A DNA stretch of 64,000 nucleotides from Lentzea nigeriaca (GTDB lineage: Bacteria; Actinomycetota; Actinomycetes; Mycobacteriales; Pseudonocardiaceae). Every line of letters begins with the position of its first letter. The first letter of the stretch is position 1. Below are positions 38,530 through 46,814 of this stretch, in pieces. The stretch covers positions 62,001-126,000 of the forward strand of contig NZ_JAFBCX010000005.1 of assembly GCF_016907955.1 (NCBI RefSeq), written 5' to 3'. The notes under the pieces were generated by a model that searched no databases, had not been told where the DNA came from, and worked only from the letters and a program-made list of their open reading frames with translations. Both the position numbers and the translations under genes were made by a program.

Positions 38530-39636
38530 CTACAGTTTGTACACACGCGCTGCGTTCTCCGACGCGATGAGTCGCGCGATCCGGTGTGCGTCGTCCTCGA
38601 GGAACGCGTCACGGTGCAGACCATCGGCCAAGAAGTCGGACAACGCGCGCCGGAACAGCAACGCGCCGAGGTAGTACAACTCGGGCAGTGCGAACGCGTC
38701 CGACGAGAACAGGAACTTGCCGTACGGCACGATCTCCAGCGCCTCCGCGAACACGCGCGACGCCTGATGCCCCAGACCGTGTGTCGCCAGCCCGAGGTCG
38801 CAGAACACGTGCGGGAACACCTGCGCGAGATACCCGGCCTGCCGGTGGAACGGGTAGTTGTGCAGCAACAGGATCGGCACGCCCAAGCCCGAAGTCGCGC
38901 GCAGGAACGGCGTCAACAACGACGGATCGCAACGGTGCAGATCGATGTCCGAGTCGCCATAGCCCACGTGGAACTGCAACGGCAACCCCGCGTCCAACGC
39001 CTCCCACGCCAGCCACGAGATGACCACCGGATCCTTCAACGGCCCGGGATTCCGCGCCCGCCAGACGTTCATCGCCCGCAACGCCTCGCTCTCGGACGGC
39101 CGCTCACCGCTCAGCGCCAGCCCCATCCGGTACGCCGCAACGGACTTCGCCCCCACCACGGACGGCGCCCGCAGCCGCTGACGCAGCTGGTGCAGAAACT
39201 CGGTCTCCGTCGCAGCCGCGGACAGCTCCTCCGCCAGATGCTCCAGCCGCACGATGTCGTGCGACACCGCGCCGGCCAGCGACGCCAGCTCCCCCGCCGC
39301 GAGCAACCGCTCCGGCTGGAACCCTCCGTCCACGAGGAACGTGTGGATCCCGGAGGCCATGAGGAACGTCCGCGACACCTCGGTGATGTGCAGAGAATTC
39401 CTCCGTTCGAGGTACTCCTCCGCGGACGCGTGCCGGGGCAGGTCCAGCAGCGGAGCGCACCACCGCCGCACCGCGAACCCGATGGCCGAGTCGAAGAAGG
39501 ACCCGCCGAGTGGCGCCACCCCGTCGGCCTCCAGGAGCAGCGACTCGAACTCCTCACGCGTGCTGTCGGCGCGCAACACGCCGTGGCAATGGTGATCTAT
39601 CAGCCCGAGTTCGGCGACGAACGGCAAGATGGCCAT
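38530..39636 (-). CDS. Amidohydrolase (PF04909-type), FluG N-domain-like
   Basis: The 368-residue TIM-barrel protein carries LIDHHCHGVL, the N-terminal HxH metal motif of amidohydrolases, then QFHVGYGD and LLLHNYPFHRQAGYLA with the later metal ligands, and FSSDAFALPELYYLG with the conserved Asp. Its nearest recognisable relatives are the amidohydrolase halves of FluG-like proteins. It starts only 12 bases from the divergent glutamine-synthetase-like gene, which matches the other half of FluG. Together they may handle a gamma-glutamyl or amide compound. The substrate is unknown. Confidence 0.82.
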   Translation of the reverse strand: MAILPFVAELGLIDHHCHGVLRADSTREEFESLLLEADGVAPLGGSFFDSAIGFAVRRWCAPLLDLPRHASAEEYLERRNSLHITEVSRTFLMASGIHTFLVDGGFQPERLLAAGELASLAGAVSHDIVRLEHLAEELSAAATETEFLHQLRQRLRAPSVVGAKSVAAYRMGLALSGERPSESEALRAMNVWRARNPGPLKDPVVISWLAWEALDAGLPLQFHVGYGDSDIDLHRCDPSLLTPFLRATSGLGVPILLLHNYPFHRQAGYLAQVFPHVFCDLGLATHGLGHQASRVFAEALEIVPYGKFLFSSDAFALPELYYLGALLFRRALSDFLADGLHRDAFLEDDAHRIARLIASENAARVYKL

Positions 39637-39648
39637 AACCTTAGGATC

Positions 39649-40959
39649 GTGGACTCTGCGGAACGGGACCAGCGGTTCGACCGGGCGACGGAACTCTTCG
39701 ACGGTCTGAACGCCAGGGACGTGCGCGTCGTCGCGCTCACCTGGGTGGACAACAGCGGCATCACCCGGACGAAATCCGTTCCGCTGCGCAGACTGGCCCA
39801 CGCGGCAGCGCACGGCGTGGGCGCGTCACCGGTGTTCGACGTGTTCCTGTTCGACGACTGGATCATCCAGGGGCGCTTCGCCGGCGGCCCTGTCGGCGAC
39901 CTGCGCCTGCACCCGGACCTCGACCGCATCACCGTGCTCGCGGGCCAGCCCGGCTGGGCCTGGGCGCCCGCCGATCGTCACTTCCAGAACGGCGTCCCGT
40001 ACCCGATGGACCAGCGCCTGCAGGCCCGCAAGGCGCAGCGGAACCTCGCCGACCGGGGCTTCAGCGCCAAGGCGGGCTTCGAGATCGAGTGGTGCGTGGG
40101 CAAGCCGGACACCGACGACTGGGTGCCCGCGACGAGCGGCGCCGCCTATGGCCACGCACGGCAGGTGGAGCTGTCCGACTACTGCGTGGACGTCCTCAAC
40201 GCGTTGGACCAGCAGGACGTGGAGGTCCTCCAGTTCCACCCCGAGTACGCCGCCGGCCAGTTCGAGGTCTCCACCGCACCGGAAGACCCGCTCGCGGCAG
40301 CGGACACCGCGGTGCTCGTGAAAGAGACCATCCGCGCCGTCACGTTCCGCCACGGCCTGCGGCCGTCGTTCTCCCCGAAGGTGGTCAACGGCGGCGTCGG
40401 CAACGGCGGCCACCTCCACTTCAGCCTCTGGCGCGACGGCACGAACCTCTTCGAGGGCTTCCACGACGAGGCCAAGCAGTTCACCGCCGGCGTCCTCCAC
40501 CACATCCGTGCGTTGTGCGCCATCGGCAGTCCCTCTCTCGCGAGCTACCTACGGCTCGTGCCGCACACGTGGTCGGCACCGTTCGTGGCGTGGGGCGAGG
40601 AGAACCGCGAAACGGCGCTGCGCCTGATCCGGGACAACCTCGAGATCAAGTGCTTCGACCTGACCGCGAACCCGTACCTCGTGGTCGCGGGCGTCATAGC
40701 GGCCGGTCTGGACGGCATCGCGACCCAGGCGAGCCTCCCCGAGGGCCTCAACGTCGACCCGGCGCTGCTCGACGACATCCCGCGCCTGCCCACCTCGCTC
40801 AAAGAAGCCGTCGAGGAGTTCGAGAAGGACGCCGTGCTCACCGAGGCGTTCGGCAAGGAGCTGGCGGGCACGATCGCCGACGTGCGGCGCGGCGAGATGG
40901 AGCGGTACAAGGACGCGAGCCCTCAGGGCATCGCCAACGTCACTCGCTGGCGCCACTGA
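39649..40959 (+). CDS. Glutamine synthetase-like protein (GlnT/FluG/PuuA type)
   Basis: The 436 residues match type I glutamine synthetase-like enzymes that ligate glutamate or other amino acids to amines. Visible motifs are FEIEWCV, QFEVSTAP, the ATP/active-site run NGGVGNGGHLHFSLW and NRETALRLI. The usual C-terminal adenylylation region is not conserved, which fits a gamma-glutamylamide-type rather than a housekeeping enzyme. The start GTG 39649 is the first in phase after the divergent ATG at 39636; both promoters must overlap the other's coding region or the genes are leaderless. Its end overlaps the sigma factor gene by 20 bases. Confidence 0.85.
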   Translation: MDSAERDQRFDRATELFDGLNARDVRVVALTWVDNSGITRTKSVPLRRLAHAAAHGVGASPVFDVFLFDDWIIQGRFAGGPVGDLRLHPDLDRITVLAGQPGWAWAPADRHFQNGVPYPMDQRLQARKAQRNLADRGFSAKAGFEIEWCVGKPDTDDWVPATSGAAYGHARQVELSDYCVDVLNALDQQDVEVLQFHPEYAAGQFEVSTAPEDPLAAADTAVLVKETIRAVTFRHGLRPSFSPKVVNGGVGNGGHLHFSLWRDGTNLFEGFHDEAKQFTAGVLHHIRALCAIGSPSLASYLRLVPHTWSAPFVAWGEENRETALRLIRDNLEIKCFDLTANPYLVVAGVIAAGLDGIATQASLPEGLNVDPALLDDIPRLPTSLKEAVEEFEKDAVLTEAFGKELAGTIADVRRGEMERYKDASPQGIANVTRWRH

Positions 40960-41671
40960 TCTCCTTGCGCAGCCGCGTCAACGCCCGGTGCTGAGCCACC
41001 CGCACGGCACCGGGCGTGGAACCGACCGCCTCCGCCGTCTCCTCCGCGGACAACCCCACCACCACACGCAGCACAACAATCTCGCGCTGCTTCTCGGGCA
41101 ACACGCGCAGAAGAGCAGCCATCTGCTCGGACAACTCCCCCTGCATCGCGCGCTGCTCGGGTCCAGCTTCGGTGTCGGTCGACTCCGGCACCTCCGCCAC
41201 GGCCTCCGCGCGGTTCCTCGCGAAGCTCCGGTACGAGTCGGCGACCTTGTGCGCCGCGATCCCGTAGACGAAGGCCAGGAACGGACGCCCCTGATCGCGA
41301 TACGACGGCAACGACGTCAGCACGGCGAGGCACACGTCCTGCGCGACGTCATCTGCCGACGCGAACGATCCAACGCGCGCACGGCAGTACCGGACGACCA
41401 ACGGCCTGATGGTCCCTAGCAGCCGGTTGATGGCCGCACGATCCCCGGCCACAGCGCGCGCGACGTGGTCGTCGGCCGCCTCGGGCTTGCGCGAGTAGTA
41501 CGAGGGCGCGGGTGGATCGACCGGCTCCTGACCGCCAACGCCCGCAGTCCGCTCGACCAACGCGTCGAGGGTCCCCTTCGAGACGTCGACGGGCCCACCG
41601 ACCGACGACCGTTCAACGGCCCCCGCGGGAACCCTGCGATGCAGAGCGGGTGTGAACTCCACGCAGATCAC
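40940..41671 (-). CDS. SigD/ShbA-like sigma factor, copy 1
   Basis: The 243-residue protein has region 2 (VVRYCRARVGSFASADDVAQDVCLAVLTSLPSYRDQ... split by FLAFVYGIAAHKVAD) and region 4 (EKQREIVVLRVVVGLS, then STPGAVRVAQHRAL), the form found in SigD of mycobacteria and ShbA of Streptomyces. ShbA-type factors drive transcription of the principal sigma gene in Streptomyces. The GTG at 41671 overlaps the previous stop (GTGA) behind AAGAGG, giving a ~60-residue N-terminal extension absent from the other two copies. It is one of three paralogues within 3.4 kb. Confidence 0.85.
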   Translation of the reverse strand: MICVEFTPALHRRVPAGAVERSSVGGPVDVSKGTLDALVERTAGVGGQEPVDPPAPSYYSRKPEAADDHVARAVAGDRAAINRLLGTIRPLVVRYCRARVGSFASADDVAQDVCLAVLTSLPSYRDQGRPFLAFVYGIAAHKVADSYRSFARNRAEAVAEVPESTDTEAGPEQRAMQGELSEQMAALLRVLPEKQREIVVLRVVVGLSAEETAEAVGSTPGAVRVAQHRALTRLRKEISGASE

Positions 41672-42372
41672 CGATCCTCTTCTGAGCGCTGACGTGCGGT
41701 GAGCCGGGCGCGCCGGATTCGCCCTTCGACAGCGCGTGGGGTGAGACGCGTGATCTCCGCGATCTCCGCGTGCGAGTAGCCCTGGTCGTGCAGGATCAGC
41801 AACCTGCGGCTGTCCTCGCTCAGGGCCTCGAACACCGCGTTCACGGCCTGTTGCTCCACGACGGCGTCCTCGGGGGTCCCCTCGGTCACGACCTGTTCGA
41901 GTGAGGCGAAAGAGTCCAGCAGGTCCACGTCCCGCCAGCTGTTCATCCGCGTCTGCCAGCGCCGGTAGACGTTCGGGAACGCCAGCACGCACGCGTTGAC
42001 GAAGTACTCGTTCAACGGCTGACCGTGCTCGACGGACCACTGCCTGCCGAGCAGCCCGCGATCGCAGAAGTAGACGAACCCCTCGAAGACCGCGTCGCTC
42101 GCCAGCTCCTCGGCTTCCTGCGGCGGAATGACCTGCTGCTGCAGGTGCCGGCCGTGACGGCCGCACCGGGAGAACATGGCCCCCGACCGCACGAGCTTTG
42201 TAACGATCGCGAGTCCGTGCCCGAGAAGCCGGCGGTGGAACTGGTCCCAGCGCGGCCCCGTCAGTCCTGACTCGCGGAAGTGCTGCACCAGCACCCCGTC
42301 GAAGCGCAGCCGTTCGGCCGCCTGCGCCGCGTCAGAACCCCTCATGCCCATAGGTATGTCGTTTGGACGCAT
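41668..42372 (-). CDS. Divergent sigma-70-like protein coupled to sigma copy 1
   Basis: The 234-residue protein ends with a clear region-4 helix-turn-helix: FEALSEDSRRLLILHDQGYSHAEIAEITRLTPRAVEGRIRRAR. The N-terminal part (1-150) contains an unusual Cys/His-bearing SRCGRHGRH stretch and a region-2-like block, EYFVNACVLAFPNVYRRWQTR. It may be an ECF sigma factor or a sigma-like regulator. Its stop overlaps the start of sigma copy 1, so the two are made together. A TCGTTTGG/CCAAACGA inverted repeat surrounds its start region. Confidence 0.65.
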   Translation of the reverse strand: MRPNDIPMGMRGSDAAQAAERLRFDGVLVQHFRESGLTGPRWDQFHRRLLGHGLAIVTKLVRSGAMFSRCGRHGRHLQQQVIPPQEAEELASDAVFEGFVYFCDRGLLGRQWSVEHGQPLNEYFVNACVLAFPNVYRRWQTRMNSWRDVDLLDSFASLEQVVTEGTPEDAVVEQQAVNAVFEALSEDSRRLLILHDQGYSHAEIAEITRLTPRAVEGRIRRARLTARQRSEEDR

Positions 42373-42394
42373 TCACCCCACGCAGACCAAACGA
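42359..42394. promoter_or_regulatory. Inverted repeat TCGTTTGG / CCAAACGA between two sigma genes
   Basis: Arms at 42359-42366 and 42387-42394 are exact complements, 20 bases apart, around the start of the sigma-like gene (42372). A related pair of arms lies upstream of sigma copy 3 (44379-44430). It is a candidate operator or ECF promoter element shared by the array. Confidence 0.5.
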
Positions 42395-42397
42395 GAT

Positions 42398-42964
42398 TCA
42401 CCCGATCGGTATAACCGCTGCGGCTATTTCCTTGCGCAGCCGCCCGAGCGCACGGTGCTGAGCGACGCGAACGGCGCCCGGCGTCGACCCCACGGCCTCC
42501 GCCGTCTCCTCAGCCGAAAGACCCACCACGACGCGCAGCACGAGGATTTCGCGCTGCTTCTCCGGCAGCAGGCGCAACAGGTCGCCCATGGTCCCGTTCA
42601 GCTCGGCCTGGAGGGCGAAGTCCTCCGGCCCGGCACTCCGCGAAGCCTGGTCGGGCACCTCCGCCATCGGCTCCGCACGGTTACGAGCCAGCGCCCGATG
42701 CGCGTCGGCCACCTTGTGCGCCGCGATGCCGTAGACGAACGCCAGGAAGGGCCTGCCCTGCTCCCGGTAGGTCGGAAGCGCCGTCAACACGGCCAGACAC
42801 ACGTCCTGCCCGACGTCGTCCGCGGTTGTCGCCGAACGCCCCACTCGCGCGCGGCAGTACTTCACGACCAGCGGACGCAGGTAGCGAAGTAGCTGGTCAA
42901 TGGCCCTGCGCTCACCCTGCACAGCCTGGTTGACCAGTTCCGCGGATAACGCCGAACTCTCCAT
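42398..42964 (-). CDS. SigD/ShbA-like sigma factor, copy 2
   Basis: The 188 residues read as the same family as its neighbours: LRPLVVKYCRARVGRSATTADDVGQDVCLAVLTALPTYREQ (regions 2.1-2.3), FLAFVYGIAAHKVADAHRALARNRAEP and region 4 EKQREILVLRVVVGLSAEETAEAVG. The ATG 42964 starts MESSALSAELVNQAVQGERRA, closely parallel to copy 3 (MESSDLLASLVNEAVAGDRRA), and follows GAGGGG by seven bases. Local duplication is likely. No anti-sigma gene is adjacent. Confidence 0.88.
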   Translation of the reverse strand: MESSALSAELVNQAVQGERRAIDQLLRYLRPLVVKYCRARVGRSATTADDVGQDVCLAVLTALPTYREQGRPFLAFVYGIAAHKVADAHRALARNRAEPMAEVPDQASRSAGPEDFALQAELNGTMGDLLRLLPEKQREILVLRVVVGLSAEETAEAVGSTPGAVRVAQHRALGRLRKEIAAAVIPIG

Positions 42965-43047
42965 CCGAAGTCCCCTCTTCGACATCCCGCAGGAGAGACG
43001 TGCGACACGTCGGTCCTTATGCGGAAAGTAGGGAGAAACTTCAAACG

Positions 43048-43764
43048 TCACCCGTTCGTAGCAATCATCAGGGGTTGGTAATAGGCGTGGAGCAACCACT
43101 CCGCGTTACCAAAGCCCGCACGCTCGGCCAATTCGGTGATTTCGTCACGAGTAATCGCCCAATATCGTGCTTTCCCAACGACGACGCGCCACTGCTCGGA
43201 TTCGGCCAGCTGGAACATCTCCAGCTCGTACTGGTCGCCGTCCCAATGCCACAGCTGGAACGACACGGTTCGACCAGGTCCAACGGAAGGTGGTGTCGAC
43301 AACGGCCGTTCACGCCGGATCTCGTCGTAGTCGCGCGTCGAGATGATGAGCCGACCACCCGGCCGCAGCACACGGCGCATCCCACGCAACGCCGCCAGCA
43401 TGTCGTCCGAGGTCAACAGGTGCGGCAGAGCGTTGTCCGCTGCGAGCACGACGTCGAACGAGGCATCGGCGAACGGCAGCGACCGCATGTCCGCGACCAA
43501 CGCGGGCAACGACACCCCACGCGCAGAGGCCTCCACAACGGCCCGAGACGCCGCCACAGGACTCAGGTCGGCCCCTACGACGTCGTAGCCACGCATAGCC
43601 AGCCCGATGGCCTGTGTGCCGATGCCGCACGCACAGTCCAGAACGTGCGCGTCGGCGGGAATGAACTCCGAGAGCTGTGACGCCTGGCGGGCCATCGACG
43701 CGTCCCAGTCCGGGAACATCAGGTCGTACGTCCCGGCCAGCCCGTCGTAGAACGCCCCGGTCAA
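43048..43764 (-). CDS. Class I SAM-dependent methyltransferase, coupled to sigma copy 3
   Basis: The 238 residues contain the SAM-binding motif HVLDCACGIGTQAIGLA, then VVGADLSPVAASRA, SFDVVLAADNALPHLLT and VLRPGGRLIIST, all class I methyltransferase marks. The substrate (small molecule, lipid or protein) cannot be told. The TTG start overlaps the stop of sigma copy 3 (TTGA), so expression is coupled to that sigma factor. Such pairing suggests a function in a sigma-controlled response rather than primary metabolism. Confidence 0.85.
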   Translation of the reverse strand: MTGAFYDGLAGTYDLMFPDWDASMARQASQLSEFIPADAHVLDCACGIGTQAIGLAMRGYDVVGADLSPVAASRAVVEASARGVSLPALVADMRSLPFADASFDVVLAADNALPHLLTSDDMLAALRGMRRVLRPGGRLIISTRDYDEIRRERPLSTPPSVGPGRTVSFQLWHWDGDQYELEMFQLAESEQWRVVVGKARYWAITRDEITELAERAGFGNAEWLLHAYYQPLMIATNG

Positions 43765-44330
43765 ATCAGCTCCTCGACCCCCACGGACGTACGCAGCTTC
43801 GCCAGCGCCCGGTGCTGGGACACGCGCACCGCACCCGGCGTCGAACCGACCGCCTCGGCCGTCTCCTCCGCCGACAGGCCGACCACCACGCGCAGCAGCA
43901 GGATCTCGCGCTGCTTGTCCGGCAGCTCCTCCAGCAACTGGCCCAGCCGCACCGACAGCGACCCGAGCAGCGCGCTCTCCTCGGGGTCGATGGCCAGTGA
44001 CGGCCCGTCCGGCACCTCGGCGACCGGTTCGGACCGGTTGCGCGCCGACACCCGGTGCGCGTCCGCGACCTTGTGCGCGGCGATGCCGTAGACGAACGCC
44101 AGAAACGGCCGGCCCTGCTCGCGGTAGGTGGGCAGCGCCGTCAGGACCGCCAGGCAGACCTCCTGCGCCACGTCGTCCGCCGACGCGTACGCGCGCTCGG
44201 TGCGGCCGACGCGCGCGCGGCAGTACCGCGACACGAGCGGTCGCACGGACGCCAGCAGCTGTTCGACGGCACGCCGGTCACCCGCAACAGCCTCGTTGAC
44301 CAATGAGGCCAGCAGGTCGGAGCTCTCCAT
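43761..44330 (-). CDS. SigD/ShbA-like sigma factor, copy 3
   Basis: This 189-residue protein has the full two-domain ECF architecture without extra extension: LVSRYCRARVGRTERAYASADDVAQEVCLAVLTALPTYREQ, FLAFVYGIAAHKVADAHRVSARN and region 4 DKQREILLLRVVVGLSAEETAEAVG. Of the three copies it looks most like canonical ShbA (conserved RTER.YASADDVAQE). It is first in an apparent run sigma-methyltransferase-sigma-sigma-sigma on the minus strand. Its upstream region (44331-44429) is AT-richer than its surroundings and holds an inverted repeat. Confidence 0.9.
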   Translation of the reverse strand: MESSDLLASLVNEAVAGDRRAVEQLLASVRPLVSRYCRARVGRTERAYASADDVAQEVCLAVLTALPTYREQGRPFLAFVYGIAAHKVADAHRVSARNRSEPVAEVPDGPSLAIDPEESALLGSLSVRLGQLLEELPDKQREILLLRVVVGLSAEETAEAVGSTPGAVRVSQHRALAKLRTSVGVEELI

Positions 44331-44378
44331 GTCGGTCGGTCCCTACGTCGGCAGCGGAGCCACTATTTTTCGCCGCGA

Positions 44379-44430
44379 AATCGTTTGGGACCACTCATCA
44401 GGACCATAAAAGTCTCTAATGCAAACGATT
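44379..44430. promoter_or_regulatory. Inverted repeat AATCGTTTG / CAAACGATT upstream of sigma copy 3
   Basis: Exact 9-base arms at 44379-44387 and 44422-44430 flank an AT-rich 34-base stretch in the promoter region of sigma copy 3, ending on the methyltransferase stop codon. The core TCGTTTGG/CAAACGA also occurs at 42359-42394. A shared autoregulatory site is inferred. Confidence 0.5.
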
Positions 44431-45149
44431 CAGGCGGTACGGCGGGCGAGCACGTGCAGGCGGGCGGCGACGTCTCTGAGCGGGGACCGCGTGGCAGCGG
44501 CCAGCTCCAGCTCGGCGAGCGCGTCGGCGGCACCCGGATTCGCGTCCAGCACGACGCCGGGCACGAGGTCGGAAACGATGCCGTGACCTTGCAGGAGCTC
44601 GACAGAAAGCCCCGCCTCGAGAACCAGCTTCTCAAGACCTGGGACGTCGAACCGGCGCTGCAACGGGTCACGCGTACCCGCGAGCTGGCCGGCGTCGTCG
44701 TCCAGCAACCTCCGGGCGTCGACGATACGGCCGGCGATCGCGCGATGCAGGATCGCCGCGAACCTGTTCGCGACCAGCACCGACACCGCTCCTCCCGGCG
44801 CGACGGCCGCGGCCAGCGAGGACAGCGCGGACGCCGCGTCGTCGACCACCTCCAGCAGGCCGTGCGCGAGCACAAGATCGGCCTCACCAGCGGGAACGCC
44901 GAGCGAGTCGGTATCGCCCTGGACCGCGTTGATCGTCACGCCGGCCTCCCGCGCACGGGTGTGCAGCGTGGCCAGCGCGTTCGGCGAGGGCTCCACGACC
45001 GTGACCGCGCAGCCCGCCGCGGCGAGGGGCACGGCCCAGACACCGCTGCCACCGCCCACGTCGAGAACGCGCGGGGGTTCCCCACCCCTGCGCGTGCGTG
45101 CGGCGGCCAATTCGGCGTCGAGCACCCTGTGTACGGCGTCCGGTCGCAT
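44430..45149 (-). CDS. Class I SAM-dependent methyltransferase
   Basis: The 239-residue protein has RVLDVGGGSGVWAVPLAAAG (motif I), VTVVEPSPNALATL, EADLVLAHGLLEVVDD and AVAPGGAVSVLVANR, typical of class I methyltransferases. It resembles the CmoM/SmtA-like group, although the substrate is not shown. ATG 45149 is divergent from parA (45183), 33 bases away, so the promoters are back to back. It ends in the promoter region of sigma copy 3. Confidence 0.83.
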   Translation of the reverse strand: MRPDAVHRVLDAELAAARTRRGGEPPRVLDVGGGSGVWAVPLAAAGCAVTVVEPSPNALATLHTRAREAGVTINAVQGDTDSLGVPAGEADLVLAHGLLEVVDDAASALSSLAAAVAPGGAVSVLVANRFAAILHRAIAGRIVDARRLLDDDAGQLAGTRDPLQRRFDVPGLEKLVLEAGLSVELLQGHGIVSDLVPGVVLDANPGAADALAELELAAATRSPLRDVAARLHVLARRTA

Positions 45150-45182
45150 GGCAGTAAGAGTAGGAGACCCTAGAGTGGGCCT

Positions 45183-46028
45183 GTGCATACGGTGTCCGTG
45201 CTCAGCCTCAAGGGAGGCGTCGGCAAGACGACGGTGGTGCTCGGCCTCGCCTCGGCCGCTCTCCGTCGCGGCGTCCGCACCCTGGTGATCGATCTTGATC
45301 CGCAGTGCAACGCCACGTCGACGCTGGAGCCAGAGGAATCCAAGGCGAGCATCTACGACGTCCTGCAGGACCCGTCCGAGGAGAACCTCGAGCAGGCGAT
45401 CCGCCCGAGCAGGTGGGGCGACGGCATCGACGTGCTGTCCGGGTCGGAGGACGCCGAGCTGCTCAACCACCCGGATCCGAACGAGTCGCGGCTGCACCGG
45501 CTGAAAGACGCGTTGCGCACGTTGCGGGACATGTACGACGAGTTCCCGTACCACCTCGTGCTGCTCGACTGCCCGCCGTCGCTGGGCCAGCTGACCCGCT
45601 CGGCGCTGGTGGCGGCCGACCGCGCGCTGCTGGTCACCGAGCCGACGATGTTCGCGGTGGCGGGCGTGCAGCGGGCGTTCGAGGCGGTGCAGAACGAGCG
45701 CGAGCAGAACAACGCCGACCTGCAGCCGCTGGGCGTCGTGGTGAACCGGGTGCGGCCGCGGTCGCACGAGCACCAGTTCCGCATCGACGAGCTGCGCGAC
45801 ATCTTCGGCCCGCTGGTGATGCCGGTGGCGTTGCCGGACCGGCTCGCCGTCCAGCAGGCCCAGGGCGCGTGCATGCCGATCCACGAGTGGGGCACGCCGG
45901 GAGCGCGTGAGGTGGCGCTGGCGTTCAACCTGCTGCTCGCCCGCATCCAGCGCATCTCGCGGAGCAGACGCAGGGCCGTGCACAGCGACTTCGACGACGA
46001 CGAGATCCAAGAGGCGGTGGATGCCTGA
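45183..46028 (+). CDS. ParA/MinD-family ATPase (orphan)
   Basis: The 281 residues include the deviant Walker A KGGVGKTT (10-17), DLDPQCNATSTL, LVLLDCPPSLGQL and the C-terminal QQAQGACMPIHEWG. This is a ParA-type ATPase that binds DNA or membrane and positions cargo. No parB or parS lies nearby, so it is not the chromosomal segregation ParA. Homologues beside nei occur in other actinomycetes. The GTG start has no strong ribosome site; a TAGAGT -10-like hexamer about 10 bases upstream suggests a leaderless mRNA. Its end overlaps nei by eight bases. Confidence 0.85.
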   Translation: MHTVSVLSLKGGVGKTTVVLGLASAALRRGVRTLVIDLDPQCNATSTLEPEESKASIYDVLQDPSEENLEQAIRPSRWGDGIDVLSGSEDAELLNHPDPNESRLHRLKDALRTLRDMYDEFPYHLVLLDCPPSLGQLTRSALVAADRALLVTEPTMFAVAGVQRAFEAVQNEREQNNADLQPLGVVVNRVRPRSHEHQFRIDELRDIFGPLVMPVALPDRLAVQQAQGACMPIHEWGTPGAREVALAFNLLLARIQRISRSRRRAVHSDFDDDEIQEAVDA

Positions 46029-46782
46029 GGGCGACACGGTCTTCCTGGCCGGCCACCGGATGCACGAGGCGTTGGCCGGGAAGACGCTGCGGCGCGGCGA
46101 ACTGCGCCACCCTCGACTGTCCACACTGGACCTCGCAGGGCTCGACGTCGTTGCCGTCCGAACGTACGGCAAGCACATGTTCACGAGGTTCTCCGACGGC
46201 AACAGCCTGCGCAGCCACTTCCGGATGGACGGCGCCTGGCACCTCTACCGGCCGGGCGAGCGCTGGCGCCGCCCCGCACACCAGGCCCGCGCGGTGCTGG
46301 AGGTGGACGACCGGCAGGCCATCGGGTTCGCGTTGCACGACATGGAGTTCGTGCCGACCTCCCGCGAAGATGAGCTGATCTCTCATTTGGGACCGGATCT
46401 ACTCGCGCCGGATTTCGACGCCGCTGAGGCCGTTCGGCGGTTGACCGAAAACCTTTCGCGGCCTATCGGCCTCGCATTGCTGGACCAGCGGGTGATGGCC
46501 GGAGTCGGCAATCTCTATCGCGCGGAGGTCTGTTTCCTCCTGGGCGTTCTGCCGACGGCACCGGTGTCGTCCGTCGACCCGGCACGCGCGGTTGCGTTGT
46601 CGCGCAAGCTGTTGCAGGCGAACCAGTGGCGGCCGGAACAGATCACCACCGGCGACCGGCGCATCCAGCACTACGTTTTCGAGCGCACCGGCAAACCGTG
46701 TTTGCGTTGCGGCACAAGGGTCCGATCGGGCGAGTTCGAGACGAGAATCGTGTACTTCTGCCCAAAATGCCAGTCAGGTTGA
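46021..46782 (+). CDS. nei: Fpg/Nei-family DNA glycosylase (endonuclease VIII type)
   Basis: This repair enzyme removes oxidised bases. The 253-residue protein starts MPEGDT, giving the catalytic Pro2 and Glu3 after Met removal. The beta-turn Lys is in TYGKHMFTRF, the helix-two-turn-helix in LLDQRVMAGVGNLYRAEV and the zinc finger CLRCG ... CPKCQ at the C-terminus. MPEGDT rather than MPELPE favours Nei over MutM. ATG 46021 overlaps the parA end, so the two genes are co-translated. The P450 gene follows closely. Confidence 0.92.
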   Translation: MPEGDTVFLAGHRMHEALAGKTLRRGELRHPRLSTLDLAGLDVVAVRTYGKHMFTRFSDGNSLRSHFRMDGAWHLYRPGERWRRPAHQARAVLEVDDRQAIGFALHDMEFVPTSREDELISHLGPDLLAPDFDAAEAVRRLTENLSRPIGLALLDQRVMAGVGNLYRAEVCFLLGVLPTAPVSSVDPARAVALSRKLLQANQWRPEQITTGDRRIQHYVFERTGKPCLRCGTRVRSGEFETRIVYFCPKCQSG

Positions 46783-46814
46783 ACCGGGACGCTCTCCTGG
46801 CCGTGTCCTCCGAC

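Noticed and set aside
45183..46028. Chromosome-partition parAB locus
   Set aside because: No parB, parS sites, rsmG or other origin-proximal genes adjoin; the next gene is a DNA glycosylase.
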